The notes under the pieces were generated by a model that was not told the DNA's origin, did not search any database, and saw only the letters and a list, made by a program, of their open reading frames with translations. Positions 14,240 to 23,254 of a stretch of DNA of 46,072 nt are shown piece after piece. Position 1 is the stretch's first letter. Each line of letters opens with the position of its first letter. The position numbers and the translations under genes were made by a program. Origin of the DNA: Betaproteobacteria bacterium (lineage in GTDB: Bacteria > Pseudomonadota > Gammaproteobacteria > Burkholderiales > UBA3065); the NCBI GenBank assembly GCA_027490755.1, contig JAIXXL010000033.1, positions 1 through 46,072 of the forward strand. The letters run 5' to 3'.

Positions 14240-17050
14240 TCAGGCGGGGCGGCTGTAGGCCGTCGAACCGCGGGCAATCTGCGATTGGATCGTCGCCTGC
14301 GTGCGGCGCGAACCTTCTTCGATCATCTGGATGATCTGGCTGCGGTCGGACCGGGCGTCGATGTGGTAGATGTTCGAGACATTGACCGCAGGCGACGACT
14401 GCCCGACCTGCGCAATCACGCCCAGGCGTCCGCCGGCACCGCGCTTCAAGGGCAGGATCGCCTCGGGCCCGGCCTCGCCCATCAGGCCCATGCCGCCGGC
14501 CGTGCCGAACATCGTCGGCGACGACACGATGCCGCCGGTGGCGAACTTCTGGACGCCGCCCGACCAGACGCCGCCGGCTGCCTGTGGGGTCGCCTTCATC
14601 GGGCCGAACATCGATGCGCCGACGTTGAACAGCCAGTTGCCGAGGTTGGCCGCCGCCTGCCGCGCCTGGATACGGACCATCTCGATGATGATCGCGTCGG
14701 CCAGGTCGCGGAACGACAGCTTGCCGGTCGTGACGAAATTGACGAACGCGTCCTCCATCCCGCGAAACGCCGTCGTGAAGACGTTGCCGATCTGTTCGCC
14801 GACCTTGCTGGCCTCTTCGCCGTAGGCCACCACTGCAGCCTTCGCGCCCAGCCACGGATCGCGCAGCTGCCGGTAGCGACGGTCGGTCGTGGCGTTGCTG
14901 TCTTCGATGAGCTTCTTGCTGCGCTCGTCGAACGGTTGCCGGTCAATCGGTGCGGATGACTGCAGTTGCGCGCGCCGGATCTGCTCTTCGGTGTCGAGCT
15001 GTATTCGCCGGGCATTCAACGCTTTTTCGGCTTCCTGTGCGGTCTTGCCGGTCAGGTCCAGCCGGGTGTTCTCGAACTCGGTGGCGCGCTGGACTGCCAT
15101 CGCATACTCGTTCATCTGGAACGCGAGGCTGCGCACGGCCGTTTCATTGGCCGCGAATTCGGCCGCCTGCCCGGCAGCTTTCGCCCGGCGCAGGCCTTCG
15201 ATGCGCATGCCGAGCTCGTCGACCTCGTCGGGCGAGGCCAGCTTCGCGCGCCGAATGTCTTCCTCGACCTGCGCCAGAATCCGGTACTCGGCGACCAGGC
15301 GCGCGACATCGGCGGCGTTCCGGGCGGTTAGCGTCGCCTGGAACACCAGCGCGTCATTCGTGCGGTCGAGCTCGGCGGCATATTCGCGCATCTGGACATT
15401 GAGGCTGGCCTGTACCGCACCGCGCGAGATCGCCTGCTGCTGGGCGGCGGCGGCGGCATCGTTGGCGGCCTTCTCACGGCGTGCGGCAATGGCGGCGATC
15501 TTGTTGTCGATGTCGGTGATCTCCGACTGCTCGATGCCCTTGGCGGTCTTCAGCTTCTGCAGTTCGGTGATCTCGGCGTCGTAGGTGCGCACGGTCGCCG
15601 CCAGCATCGCCTCGCGGGTGGCAGCGCGCGCATCCTCGAACACTTGCGCCGAGATCAGTTCCTGCTGGCGCAGCGCGGCCAATAGCTGGTCATGCGCGGC
15701 AAAGGCGTCGCGCTCCTTGGCCAGCCCGGCCTCGAGGTCGACTACGCGCCCGTCAACGATCGCCTTCAACAGCCGGCGGCGTTCCTTGTCGGCCGCGGTC
15801 TCAAGGCCCGAGCCGGATTGCGGTGGTGGAGGCAATTCCCCGTTCTTCATGGCCGGTGAGTCGGGAAGATCTTGAAGCGGAAATGGTGAAGTCAGCTTGC
15901 GTCGAGCGATCCGCTCGAGCATCGCTTGTTCCATCCGATTACCCGGGTTGGTCAGGATGTCTTCCCAGACCTTAGCGTTGAAGTCGGCCGCTTTGTTGCG
16001 TTCCTCGGCCTTGGCGTAGACTTCGGGCCCGATTAGCGGTTTGCCGAGGATGCGGTTTGAAATGACCGATTCGGCTGAGACCGCCGACATGATCTCGTTA
16101 AGGAACTGCACGTCCTTGATGACGGCACGGATGGCCGTCCCCACGCCAAGGATCAGCTTCGGGACCAGTGAGAGGACATCAATGACGCGGGCAATCCCGA
16201 CTGACAAATCGTCCGTCCAGTCCGACATTTCAGAGGCCGTAAAGACATTGTCTTGTGCGTTTGATATTTCGATGAATGACTCGGTGAGGTCATTCAGGTT
16301 CGGTAGTAACGCAGCGACGGCGACATTCATCTGCCCACGGATCATCGAGGTCATCCGCGTCATGTTGTCGTTGAACTTCTCTGCCGCGACCAGCACATCG
16401 TTCTCTACGACCAAGCCGAATCGGCGCGCTTCGTCGGCCAATGCCTTCAGCCCGGCCGAGCCGCCGTTCAACATCGGGATCATGTCCTGCCCGGACTTGC
16501 CGAACAGGGCGACTGCCCAGGCGGCTTTCTCGGCGCCGTCCTCGGCCCCGGCGAACTTGTCGGCCACGTCGTTGATGACGTCGGCCACGGCGCGCGCCGA
16601 ACCGTCAGCGTTCTGGTATTCGATACCCAAGGCCTTGAACGCGGCGATCTGGCTCTTGCTGCCGCCGACGGCCTCGGCGAGGTTGACCGACAGCGCCTTC
16701 ATCGACAGGCCGAGCTTGTCGACCTCGACATCGGAGAGCTTGCCGGCATGCGCCAGTTCCTGCAGCGAGTCGGTGGCCACGCCGAACTTCTGGCTCATCT
16801 TGACCATCTGGTCCATCTCGTTCAGGGCGTTCCTGAACGATGAGGCCAGCTGGTCGACCGAGACGTAAACGGCGGCGAACCCGACGATGTTGCGGCCCAA
16901 GTCGCCGATGCGCTCGTCGAGCTTCTCGGCGGCGCGCTGCATGTCGGCCAGCGCCTTCTGCGTCAGGTAGGCCGCGCGTCCCATGTCCGACTGGAACTTC
17001 GCGATGTTGGCCTCCAGCGAGACGACAAGGGAAGCGAGTTCTTGAGCCAT
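14240..17050 (-). CDS. Tail tape measure protein
   Basis: A 936-residue protein, the longest of the tail module after the 990-residue head-region protein. The N-terminus (LASLVVSLEANIAKFQSDMG) and the Ala/Glu/Arg-rich helical middle (about 380-760, coiled-coil-like) are typical. A Gly-rich C-terminal part has AAGGVWSGGVQKFATGGIV and GLMGEAGPEAILPL, which many tape measures share. It sets tail length, is packed inside the tube and leaves first at infection. By the usual 0.15 nm per residue rule the tail would be about 140 nm; that is an estimate. It follows the tail chaperones and tube protein. Confidence 0.92.
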   Translation of the reverse strand: MAQELASLVVSLEANIAKFQSDMGRAAYLTQKALADMQRAAEKLDERIGDLGRNIVGFAAVYVSVDQLASSFRNALNEMDQMVKMSQKFGVATDSLQELAHAGKLSDVEVDKLGLSMKALSVNLAEAVGGSKSQIAAFKALGIEYQNADGSARAVADVINDVADKFAGAEDGAEKAAWAVALFGKSGQDMIPMLNGGSAGLKALADEARRFGLVVENDVLVAAEKFNDNMTRMTSMIRGQMNVAVAALLPNLNDLTESFIEISNAQDNVFTASEMSDWTDDLSVGIARVIDVLSLVPKLILGVGTAIRAVIKDVQFLNEIMSAVSAESVISNRILGKPLIGPEVYAKAEERNKAADFNAKVWEDILTNPGNRMEQAMLERIARRKLTSPFPLQDLPDSPAMKNGELPPPPQSGSGLETAADKERRRLLKAIVDGRVVDLEAGLAKERDAFAAHDQLLAALRQQELISAQVFEDARAATREAMLAATVRTYDAEITELQKLKTAKGIEQSEITDIDNKIAAIAARREKAANDAAAAAQQQAISRGAVQASLNVQMREYAAELDRTNDALVFQATLTARNAADVARLVAEYRILAQVEEDIRRAKLASPDEVDELGMRIEGLRRAKAAGQAAEFAANETAVRSLAFQMNEYAMAVQRATEFENTRLDLTGKTAQEAEKALNARRIQLDTEEQIRRAQLQSSAPIDRQPFDERSKKLIEDSNATTDRRYRQLRDPWLGAKAAVVAYGEEASKVGEQIGNVFTTAFRGMEDAFVNFVTTGKLSFRDLADAIIIEMVRIQARQAAANLGNWLFNVGASMFGPMKATPQAAGGVWSGGVQKFATGGIVSSPTMFGTAGGMGLMGEAGPEAILPLKRGAGGRLGVIAQVGQSSPAVNVSNIYHIDARSDRSQIIQMIEEGSRRTQATIQSQIARGSTAYSRPA

Positions 17051-17112
17051 GTTGGACGTCCGGGTCAGGGAAAACAGGAGGGCGGCCGGTCAGCCGACAG
17101 GCCGCCCGGTCA

Positions 17113-17763
17113 TTAGGCGACGGTAACGTTGCCGTTGATGCGGATTTCGAAGCTGCCCTCGACGGTCGCATCGACGCCGCCCTGCACCGGCGCGCCCTTG
17201 ACGTAGCCGTTGAAGGTGGCGACCCGCGCGTTCGGGAAGTTCAGCCGGAACGTGCGCTCGGTGCCGGCCGCCTGGGCGGTGCGCAGCGCGTTCTGGCCAG
17301 CGTCGCTGTAGTCGACCGACACCTCGATGGTGATCGTGCCGAAATCTTGCAGGCCGAGCCGGAATTCCTTGGCCGTGCTGGACAGGTTCGTGACGTCGAT
17401 CTCGGAAGCCATGCCGCCGAAGCCGTTGAAGCTCTTGACGTTGGCGACCGACGTGTAGGTCTGCGGCGTGGCCGTGCCGCCCGACGTATAGGCCAGACCC
17501 AGCGTGTTGGCCTGAATCGCGAAGGTGTTCGCGGTCACGTTCGAAATCACGAACGTCTTGCCGTTCAGGCCGTTCGTCGCATCGGTGCCGACGGTGCCGG
17601 TAATGGCGGCGATGGTCACGACGTCGCCGTTGGCCAGACCATGTGCGGTCGAGGTGACGATGGCCGGGAAGCCGATCGAAACGGCCGTGATCGTCTTGGC
17701 CCCGCCGGTGCCGGTGGAGATCTGGAACGAAGTGCCCTGGGCGGAAAAGGATGAGCTAGGCAT
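17113..17763 (-). CDS. Major tail tube protein
   Basis: A 216-residue protein. The outer parts (MPSSSFSAQGTSFQISTG; ASEIDVTNLSSTAKEFRLG; FRLNFPNARVATFNGYVKG) fit phage tail tube proteins that polymerise as hexameric rings. Residues about 35-90 form an inserted beta module with HGLANGDVVTIAAITG and NGKTFVISNVTANTFAI, a pattern like the FCCH domain found in other phage structural proteins. The insert probably decorates the tube surface. Position before the chaperones' product and tape measure in the late operon supports the call. Confidence 0.85.
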   Translation of the reverse strand: MPSSSFSAQGTSFQISTGTGGAKTITAVSIGFPAIVTSTAHGLANGDVVTIAAITGTVGTDATNGLNGKTFVISNVTANTFAIQANTLGLAYTSGGTATPQTYTSVANVKSFNGFGGMASEIDVTNLSSTAKEFRLGLQDFGTITIEVSVDYSDAGQNALRTAQAAGTERTFRLNFPNARVATFNGYVKGAPVQGGVDATVEGSFEIRINGNVTVA

Positions 17764-17828
17764 GGTGGTTTTTCCTCATGAAATACACCGCGGCCGCGGC
17801 GAAAAAAAATCCGGCATGCCGGATCGGG

Positions 17829-18137
17829 TTACGTCAACGGATCGCACCGGTCGACCGGCGCATGGCCGAACAGCCCGGCGATCATCGCCTCGGCCTGCTC
17901 GTTCGGATCGTCATACAGGACCGGCGCATCGTCGCGCTCGGCCCACGGGATGAAGTCTTCGGGCACGTACGGCGTCGGCTGCGCGCGCCGGTCGCGGTTC
18001 ACGTTCGCCAGCAGCGCACAGGCCAGCCCATGCCGGATGTCGGCGACCATCTCGCCCCACGGCTCGATCTGGTAGTACGCCATCCATTCGGCGAACTCGC
18101 CCGAGTCGATCTCACGCTGGGCCTGCCGTACCGACAT
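17829..18137 (-). CDS. Tail assembly chaperone T region (made as GT fusion by -1 frameshift)
   Basis: The T-like segment (MSVRQAQREIDSGEFAEWMA, then YYQIEPWGEMVADIRHGLAC) resembles lambda gpT. It has no ribosome site of its own. Its frame stays open upstream to the slippery site at 18191-18197, in the -1 frame of G. Shifted ribosomes would read on as KKLTRQPERRFWFRLALALG and then MSVRQ, giving a 235-residue GT protein (17829-18535). In lambda the G:GT ratio controls tail assembly around the tape measure. Independent translation from the ATG at 18137 cannot be excluded. Confidence 0.82.
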   Translation of the reverse strand: MSVRQAQREIDSGEFAEWMAYYQIEPWGEMVADIRHGLACALLANVNRDRRAQPTPYVPEDFIPWAERDDAPVLYDDPNEQAEAMIAGLFGHAPVDRCDPLT

Positions 18138-18149
18138 CCCCAGCGCCAG

Positions 18150-18197
18150 CGCCAGCCGGAACCAGAATCGGCGCTCCGGCTGGCGGGTCAGTTTTTT
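18150..18197 (-). promoter_or_regulatory. Programmed -1 ribosomal frameshift signal (slippery heptamer and stem-loop)
   Basis: Minus-strand reading gives A AAA AAC (18197-18191) in the proper phase of G, directly followed by the G stop TGA (18190-18188). Five bases after the heptamer begins a perfect 11-bp stem, CGCCAGCCGGA (18185-18175) with TCCGGCTGGCG (18160-18150), and a 14-nt loop. Heptamer type, spacing and stem match classic -1 frameshift sites. Confidence 0.88.
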
Positions 18198-18535
18198 GCC
18201 GCGGCTTCCTGCGACTCGGCGTCCATGCCGTTGATGCGCATGGCTTCCTTCGCCAGCCGGTCCAGCACGGCCGCCGACTTCGCGCGCAGTGCGTCGAGCT
18301 CGGCCAGCTCGAAGAGCCGCTGCCCGTTCTCGTCGACCAAGGTCAGGGCCAAGAGCGCGGCCTCGAAGCGGCCGACCTCAGCTGAAGGGCCGTCGGCAAT
18401 CGCCGTGCGGAAGGCGTCACGCTCGGCGCCGGTCATCGCGCGGATGCGGACCGAGCCGCCCCATTCGGGTACATCAACGGTATCGATCCGGCAGTCGGAG
18501 GCAGACAGGATGGCGAGCTTGTTCAACAGGTTCAT
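18188..18535 (-). CDS. Tail assembly chaperone G
   Basis: A 115-residue protein (MNLLNKLAILSASDCRIDTV; VPEWGGSVRIRAMTGAERDA) of the phage tail assembly chaperone type. It binds the tape measure protein and recruits tube subunits, and is not found in the mature tail in lambda. It ends ESQEAAAKN at a TGA that abuts the slippery sequence, so most ribosomes stop and a minority continue into T. Its ATG overlaps the stop of the tail terminator-type gene by four bases. Confidence 0.85.
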   Translation of the reverse strand: MNLLNKLAILSASDCRIDTVDVPEWGGSVRIRAMTGAERDAFRTAIADGPSAEVGRFEAALLALTLVDENGQRLFELAELDALRAKSAAVLDRLAKEAMRINGMDAESQEAAAKN

Positions 18536-18891
18536 GGGTCGGTGTGCCAGGTTGAGATGTCAGTCATCACGCGGTAGAGCCGCGTGTCCTCTTCGAACAG
18601 GTCCATCTGGACGTTGACCACGCAGGTCACGCTCCAGCCTTTCAGGCGCGCCACCACCTGGGCGGCCATGTCCTGCGCGGCCGTGTAGGTTTCGGCATAG
18701 GCGTCGACCTGCAGCCGGGTGTTGGTCAGGTTGCCGGTGCCGCCGTTGGCCGCCAGCGTGTTGTTTTCGGTGGCCGACAGGCGCGTGTAGACGATGAAGG
18801 GGCTCGCCGCCTGTTCGGGGGCGAACAGCGGATAGACGCGCCCAGCGACCAGATCGGACAGCCGCGCGCGCAGGTCGGTCTGGATCGTCAT
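18532..18891 (-). CDS. Tail terminator / completion protein (DUF3168-like)
   Basis: A 119-residue protein beginning MTIQTDLRARLSDLVAGRVY. The features PLFAPEQAASPFIVYTRLSA, then LQVDAYAETYTAAQDMAAQV and a C-terminal VQMDLFEEDTRLYRVMTDIS, are characteristic of the DUF3168 group of siphovirus tail completion proteins. It caps the head-proximal end of the tail tube and joins it to the neck. Four-base overlaps with both neighbours show tight translational coupling. Confidence 0.82.
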   Translation of the reverse strand: MTIQTDLRARLSDLVAGRVYPLFAPEQAASPFIVYTRLSATENNTLAANGGTGNLTNTRLQVDAYAETYTAAQDMAAQVVARLKGWSVTCVVNVQMDLFEEDTRLYRVMTDISTWHTDP

Positions 18892-19400
18892 CGTGCCCCC
18901 TTCATGTCGCGCATCGCCCGGCGCCGCAGTGACCGCTGCGCTTCACGCGCCAGTGCCTTTTTCAGGCGTTCGCGCATCTTGCCCACGGCTTCGACCTTCG
19001 TCGCCTCGAATGCGCCGCGCAGGTACGGGACGGGGGCGGCGCGCGAGGTGCCGAACTCGACGAAGTGCCAGTAGTACGGCTCGCGGCGCCTGAGCTCGGC
19101 GCGCTGCTCGGTCGTCATCTTCCGGCGCCGCCGCTGGCTGACCAGGCGCGAGCGCACGCCCAGGATGTAGCGGCCGACATAGCGGTCGTAGGGTCCCCTG
19201 ATCGCCTTGACCTTGCGGATGAGGATGCTTTTTGTCAGGAGGCCCGAATCCTTCGGGGCCAGCCGACGGGCTTCGCGCTGCATGACGGCCGCGGCCGCGC
19301 GCACGGTCAGGTTCAGTTCCTTTTGCGCGACCCATTCGGGCATCTGCTTGAGGGTCTTGGCCAGCTGCGTGAATCCCTCGAAACGCACGGTCTCAGCCAT
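18888..19400 (-). CDS. HK97 gp10-like tail/neck protein
   Basis: A 170-residue basic protein (MAETVRFEGFTQLAKTLKQM) of the HK97-gp10 type, with AAAVMQREARRLAPKDSGLL and HFVEFGTSRAAPVPYLRGAF, both strong family markers. It is a head-tail joining or tail completion component. The C-terminus is very Arg/Lys-rich (LREAQRSLRRRAMRDMKG-like) and longer than usual. The ATG at 19400 lies inside the end of the head closure gene, an 8-base overlap. Function follows from family and order. Confidence 0.82.
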   Translation of the reverse strand: MAETVRFEGFTQLAKTLKQMPEWVAQKELNLTVRAAAAVMQREARRLAPKDSGLLTKSILIRKVKAIRGPYDRYVGRYILGVRSRLVSQRRRRKMTTEQRAELRRREPYYWHFVEFGTSRAAPVPYLRGAFEATKVEAVGKMRERLKKALAREAQRSLRRRAMRDMKGAR

Positions 19401-19719
19401 CGAAGCCTCCTGCCGTGCACAGCAGCAGCAGCTCGCGGCGGTTCCTTGCGGGGAGGACCGCGCCGATGTTCCATGCCTGGCCGCGGTAGACGACGCGCAT
19501 GGCCGGCGTGACGCCGGCGCGCCAGCGGATCGTGACCTTGGCCGTCGTCGTCGGCTGCAGGCTGGCTGAGGCGACGTCTTCCTTGCCGTCGACGTAGTCG
19601 ATGCCGGCCCAGACCGACGCGACGTCGGACCAGGTGGCCGCCTGCTGGCCGTAGGCATCCTGTGCGGTCGAACGCTGCTGGAGCGTGATCCGGTAGACCA
19701 GCTGCGCGGCCAGTCCCAT
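19393..19719 (-). CDS. Head closure / head-tail adaptor protein
   Basis: A 108-residue SPP1-gp16-like protein (MGLAAQLVYRITLQQRSTAQ). ITLQQ, the WSDVASVWAGIDYVDGKED stretch and VTIRWRAGVTPAMRVVYRGQ followed by WNIGAVLP are typical of phage head closure proteins. The protein seals the connector after DNA packaging and docks the tail. It starts inside the stop of the connector gene (ATGA-type overlap at 19719). Confidence 0.85.
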   Translation of the reverse strand: MGLAAQLVYRITLQQRSTAQDAYGQQAATWSDVASVWAGIDYVDGKEDVASASLQPTTTAKVTIRWRAGVTPAMRVVYRGQAWNIGAVLPARNRRELLLLCTAGGFDG

Positions 19720-20285
19720 CACGCCACCTGCCGGATCATCAGCGGATCGAGCAGGCGGTCGAGGAACGACGACTGCACGGTGTCCTTTTCGGGGCGGATC
19801 GCCGGGTCGAACTGCTCGCGCAGCTTGGCCCGGATGAACAGCTTGGCCGCGGCCGGCACGTCGGCTGCCGTGCCGTAGCCGCAATTGATGTCGGCCCAGC
19901 AGGCGTTGATGCGCCCGGCCTGCGTCATCGGCCATGCCTTGCCCGGGCCGGGCACGATCCAGCCCGGCAGCTTGTAAACGTCGAGCAGGTAGTCGGCAGG
20001 GGCCAGCGTCTGCAGCTGCCCGGCCTCATCGTAGTAGCGGACTGCGGTGACCGACTGCGCCGGCGGCATCGGCACCATGAACGCGTCGGGGAACGTGTCA
20101 TGGACGACGCGCCACGTTTGCGTGATCAGTGCTCGGCCGACCAGGTGCTCGGTATAGCCGACGATGCCGGCCAGCCAGGCGGTGACGATCGCGTCCTGGG
20201 CCGCATCGTCGATCTTCAGGTCTTCCTTGGCCTCGGCCAGCGTAACCGGCAAGGCAGCCGGCGGGGTCAACAGCGAGTAGCTCAT
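19719..20285 (-). CDS. Head-tail connector protein (gp6-like)
   Basis: A 188-residue protein starting MSYSLLTPPAALPVTLAEAK. The LTLAEAKEDLKID-like opening, the helix HLVGRALITQTWRVVHDTFP and PPAQSVTAVRYYDEAGQLQT are typical of gp6/phiE125-gp8-type connectors. They form a ring under the portal. A C-terminal extension (QSSFLDRLLDPLMIRQVA) is present. Its start overlaps the end of the 990-residue protein by four bases, so the two are co-translated. Confidence 0.85.
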   Translation of the reverse strand: MSYSLLTPPAALPVTLAEAKEDLKIDDAAQDAIVTAWLAGIVGYTEHLVGRALITQTWRVVHDTFPDAFMVPMPPAQSVTAVRYYDEAGQLQTLAPADYLLDVYKLPGWIVPGPGKAWPMTQAGRINACWADINCGYGTAADVPAAAKLFIRAKLREQFDPAIRPEKDTVQSSFLDRLLDPLMIRQVA

Positions 20286-23254
20286 CGGGTCCTCGTAAAT
20301 TCTCGGGGCCGGCCGCGGCCAGCGTCGGGCCGGCGCGCCGGCCAATCGGCCGCCCGCCGGGCCGCGCCGGCGTCGGTCAGCCGCATCGTTTCGTCAGGCC
20401 GCATCGGGAAACCCGCGCCACCGGGCGCATTCGTGAAAACGACCGTCTCGTCGGTACGGCCCAGCGCCGACGCCATCGACAACCCGGCAGGCAAGGCCCA
20501 GCCATCGATGAAGATCTGGCCGGCGGCGCTGGCAGTTCCCAAAGACAGCAAGCCCGACAGGCCTGCCGGGACCGCTGCTGCCCCGGCGGTCCGCTGGGGC
20601 GTTCCGAGGGCCGACCCTGCGCTTGCCCCTGCCGGGCTTATCCGGGCCGCGCCACGGCCTTCTGGTGAGGCCGCGGCGGCATTGGCGGCGACGCCTGCCG
20701 GGCTCGCCTGCCCGTTGACGATGACGGTGCCGGTTGCCGTTGCCGTGCCGACAGCAGCCAATGCTGCCATTCCGACAGCATTGGCCCGTGCCGGGCCGGC
20801 CGCCTGTACGGGTCCCGGGACAGACGACATCGGCTGGCCGGTCGCCGACGCATTGCCGTTGACGACGGTCCCGCCGGTGGCCGTCGCCGCCCCGATGGCT
20901 GCCGAAGCCGTCAGCCCCGTGACGCTGGCGTTGGCCATGCCGGTGCCGGCCGGCGTGCCGACGGCAGTGGTGGCCGGCACGCCGGAAGGGACGGCCGTGC
21001 CGTTGACGACCGTCGCTCCGGTGGCGGTGGCCGCGCCGGCCGCCGGGGTTGCCGACACACCGGCCGGCATCCCGTTCGCGAAGCCTGATGCCAATGCCGT
21101 ACCGGGCAAGGCGGCAGCGGACAGGCCTGTGACCGCGACAGCCTGAAAACTTCCGGCCGCAACCGTGCCGAGGGTCGATGCGCCTGCCACGCCTGTGGCC
21201 AGCCGGGTCGCCGCGCCGGTTGCCGCAGCGGCACCCGGGGCAGATGCCACGGCTGCGCCCGTGGCGGTGATGTTGCGTGAAACAGATGACGCACTCGTCC
21301 CGAGGGCCGACATCGATGCCACGCCGACGGCCGCGATGTTGGCCGAGCGAGTGACGGCTGCCGTCCCGGCAGCGGAAGTCGCCGGCACGCCCGGGGCAGT
21401 TGCATTTGCCGGACCCGACGCCGGGGTCGACCCGAGGGCCGAGGCGACCGACACGCCTGCCGGGGTCGCCGTCCCGTTGACGACGCCCGTCCCCCCGGTG
21501 GCCGTGGCCGGGCCGACAGATGACGCTGACGACTGGCCGACGACCGATGCCAGTGCGGGGCCCTGTGCGCTCGCCGTCCCGACCGAGGCCGTCGACGTGA
21601 CGCCGGTCGCCGTGACATTGCGCGAGACCGACGCGGCCGCCGTTCCGAGGACCGACGCGGCCGCGACCCCGCTGGCATTCCGGGACGCCGTGCCGGCTGC
21701 ACTGGCCGACCCGGCTGAGCTCGTCGATACAACCCCCGCGGGGGCCGCGGCGGCGAAGATTGACGCTATGGCCGTGCCGAGAGCGGTCGCAGCTGAAACC
21801 CCGGTCGCCGCATGGTGAGCGGTTCCGGATTCGGCCGGGTTACCGACGGCGGTCGAGGCCGAGACGCCGGTCGCTAGACGGTTCGCCCCGGCTGAACGCG
21901 TGACGGTTCCGAGCGCGGTCGTCCCTGAGACGCCAGCCGGTGTTGCGTTGCCGTTCGTGCCTGCGCTCGGATCGCTCGGTCGCGCCAGCACGGCAGCTGT
22001 CTGCGGCGTCGGCGGCGCGAACGAGTCGCGGATGCCAGCGATGCCTGACGCTAAAGATCCCGTGATCCAGTTCGTCGCAAGCGTCGTCCCGGCCGTTCCT
22101 GTCGACATGACCGTCGCCGACTGGAAGTCCGACGCAAACTCGGTGCTGCTGATGTTGTCGAACTCGACGTCGCAATCGTGGGCGAAGACGCCGAAATTGC
22201 CCGATGTCCTGCCGGTGTCTTGCACGGCATCGACGACGAGCGTGCTGTTCCACGTGATCGAAATGTAGCCGCTCGGCGTATGAACAATGTCGAAGTCGTA
22301 CCAGCGACCGACGACGAAGTTCGGCAGCGAGCCGGCCGCGCCTGATCTGACCGTCGTCTTGACGTCAGCGATATTGCGCTCGAAAATCCAGCTGCCGTCT
22401 TTCGCGACATAGAACTTGTAATAGTTGCTCGCGTCAGGGCAGCACCAGACAAGATGCGGCACGTCTTCAATGAATGACGCCGAAAACGTCGAGCGGACCT
22501 GCCCTTTGTATCGGAAGCCCGACGTCGTGACGTAGCTGTTCGCCGAGACGATAACCGCCTCTAGATTCGTACCGAGCGCCGGTGTCGCATACGGCACGCG
22601 CGAGACTTTGCCCGTCTCCCATGTCAGGTCGTTCGCCGACTGAATGTAAGACGCGCTCGCTGACTGCGCGGTCGCGTTCGCAGTCGCTTCCTGCGTGCCG
22701 TTGAAAGCGATGTAGTTAATGTAGGCCGTCGCCATGCCCTGCGTGGCGCTGTAGCCCCAGACTTCAAAAACCAGCAGGTCGCCCGCTTGCACGGTGACTG
22801 ACGCGGAAGTCAGCGTGCCGAAGATGCTCGCCTGCGCGGTTCCCCATTCGACGTTCGGGATGTTGCCGAGCCCGTCGTAGATGAAGCCGACGCGTGTCGA
22901 CGTCGACGGACGCCAGACGTAAATGACCGGACGCGTGAACAGGTTTGCGTTCGTGTTGCCTTCAAGGCCGCCGAGCGAGATCGTCCATGTCTGGCTGGCG
23001 ATCGTCTGCGCAGCCAGCGGTGGCGAGATGAAGCGCCCAAAGTAGAGCGACTGCGGCGCTGTCTGCGCAAGCGTCGAGCGCGTGAGGAACCGATTTAAAA
23101 AGCCGCGACCGGGGGCAAGCGCCAGCCGCTCGACATCCGCTCCGCTGTTGAGGCTTGCCGTCCCCAGCGGCATCGTCGTCGACTGCTCGCCAAGCGGCAT
23201 CGTGCCAGCATCAACGTGGAACTGGTCATTGCGTAGATATAGCCGGGTCGGCAT
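20282..23254 (-). CDS. Large lectin-like and Ala/Gly/Thr-repeat virion protein
   Basis: A 990-residue protein not recognised as one named family. Residues about 1-190 are beta-rich and begin MPTRLYLRNDQFHVDAG. Residues about 200-380 look like a concanavalin A/LamG-type sandwich (YYKFYVAKDGSWIFERNI; VVGRWYDFDIVHTPSGYISI; GNFGVFAHDCDVEFDNISS). Residues about 425-960 hold roughly 22 degenerate repeats of 20-27 residues built on A-x-G-V-S-A-x-x-A-L-G-T-A, several ending in VVNG. The C-terminus is Arg-rich. It sits among head-decoration and connector genes, so it may be a capsid fibre that binds glycans. Its plus-strand complement also shows long open frames, a side effect of the repeat composition. 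Confidence 0.75.
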   Translation of the reverse strand: MPTRLYLRNDQFHVDAGTMPLGEQSTTMPLGTASLNSGADVERLALAPGRGFLNRFLTRSTLAQTAPQSLYFGRFISPPLAAQTIASQTWTISLGGLEGNTNANLFTRPVIYVWRPSTSTRVGFIYDGLGNIPNVEWGTAQASIFGTLTSASVTVQAGDLLVFEVWGYSATQGMATAYINYIAFNGTQEATANATAQSASASYIQSANDLTWETGKVSRVPYATPALGTNLEAVIVSANSYVTTSGFRYKGQVRSTFSASFIEDVPHLVWCCPDASNYYKFYVAKDGSWIFERNIADVKTTVRSGAAGSLPNFVVGRWYDFDIVHTPSGYISITWNSTLVVDAVQDTGRTSGNFGVFAHDCDVEFDNISSTEFASDFQSATVMSTGTAGTTLATNWITGSLASGIAGIRDSFAPPTPQTAAVLARPSDPSAGTNGNATPAGVSGTTALGTVTRSAGANRLATGVSASTAVGNPAESGTAHHAATGVSAATALGTAIASIFAAAAPAGVVSTSSAGSASAAGTASRNASGVAAASVLGTAAASVSRNVTATGVTSTASVGTASAQGPALASVVGQSSASSVGPATATGGTGVVNGTATPAGVSVASALGSTPASGPANATAPGVPATSAAGTAAVTRSANIAAVGVASMSALGTSASSVSRNITATGAAVASAPGAAAATGAATRLATGVAGASTLGTVAAGSFQAVAVTGLSAAALPGTALASGFANGMPAGVSATPAAGAATATGATVVNGTAVPSGVPATTAVGTPAGTGMANASVTGLTASAAIGAATATGGTVVNGNASATGQPMSSVPGPVQAAGPARANAVGMAALAAVGTATATGTVIVNGQASPAGVAANAAAASPEGRGAARISPAGASAGSALGTPQRTAGAAAVPAGLSGLLSLGTASAAGQIFIDGWALPAGLSMASALGRTDETVVFTNAPGGAGFPMRPDETMRLTDAGAARRAADWPARRPDAGRGRPREFTRTR

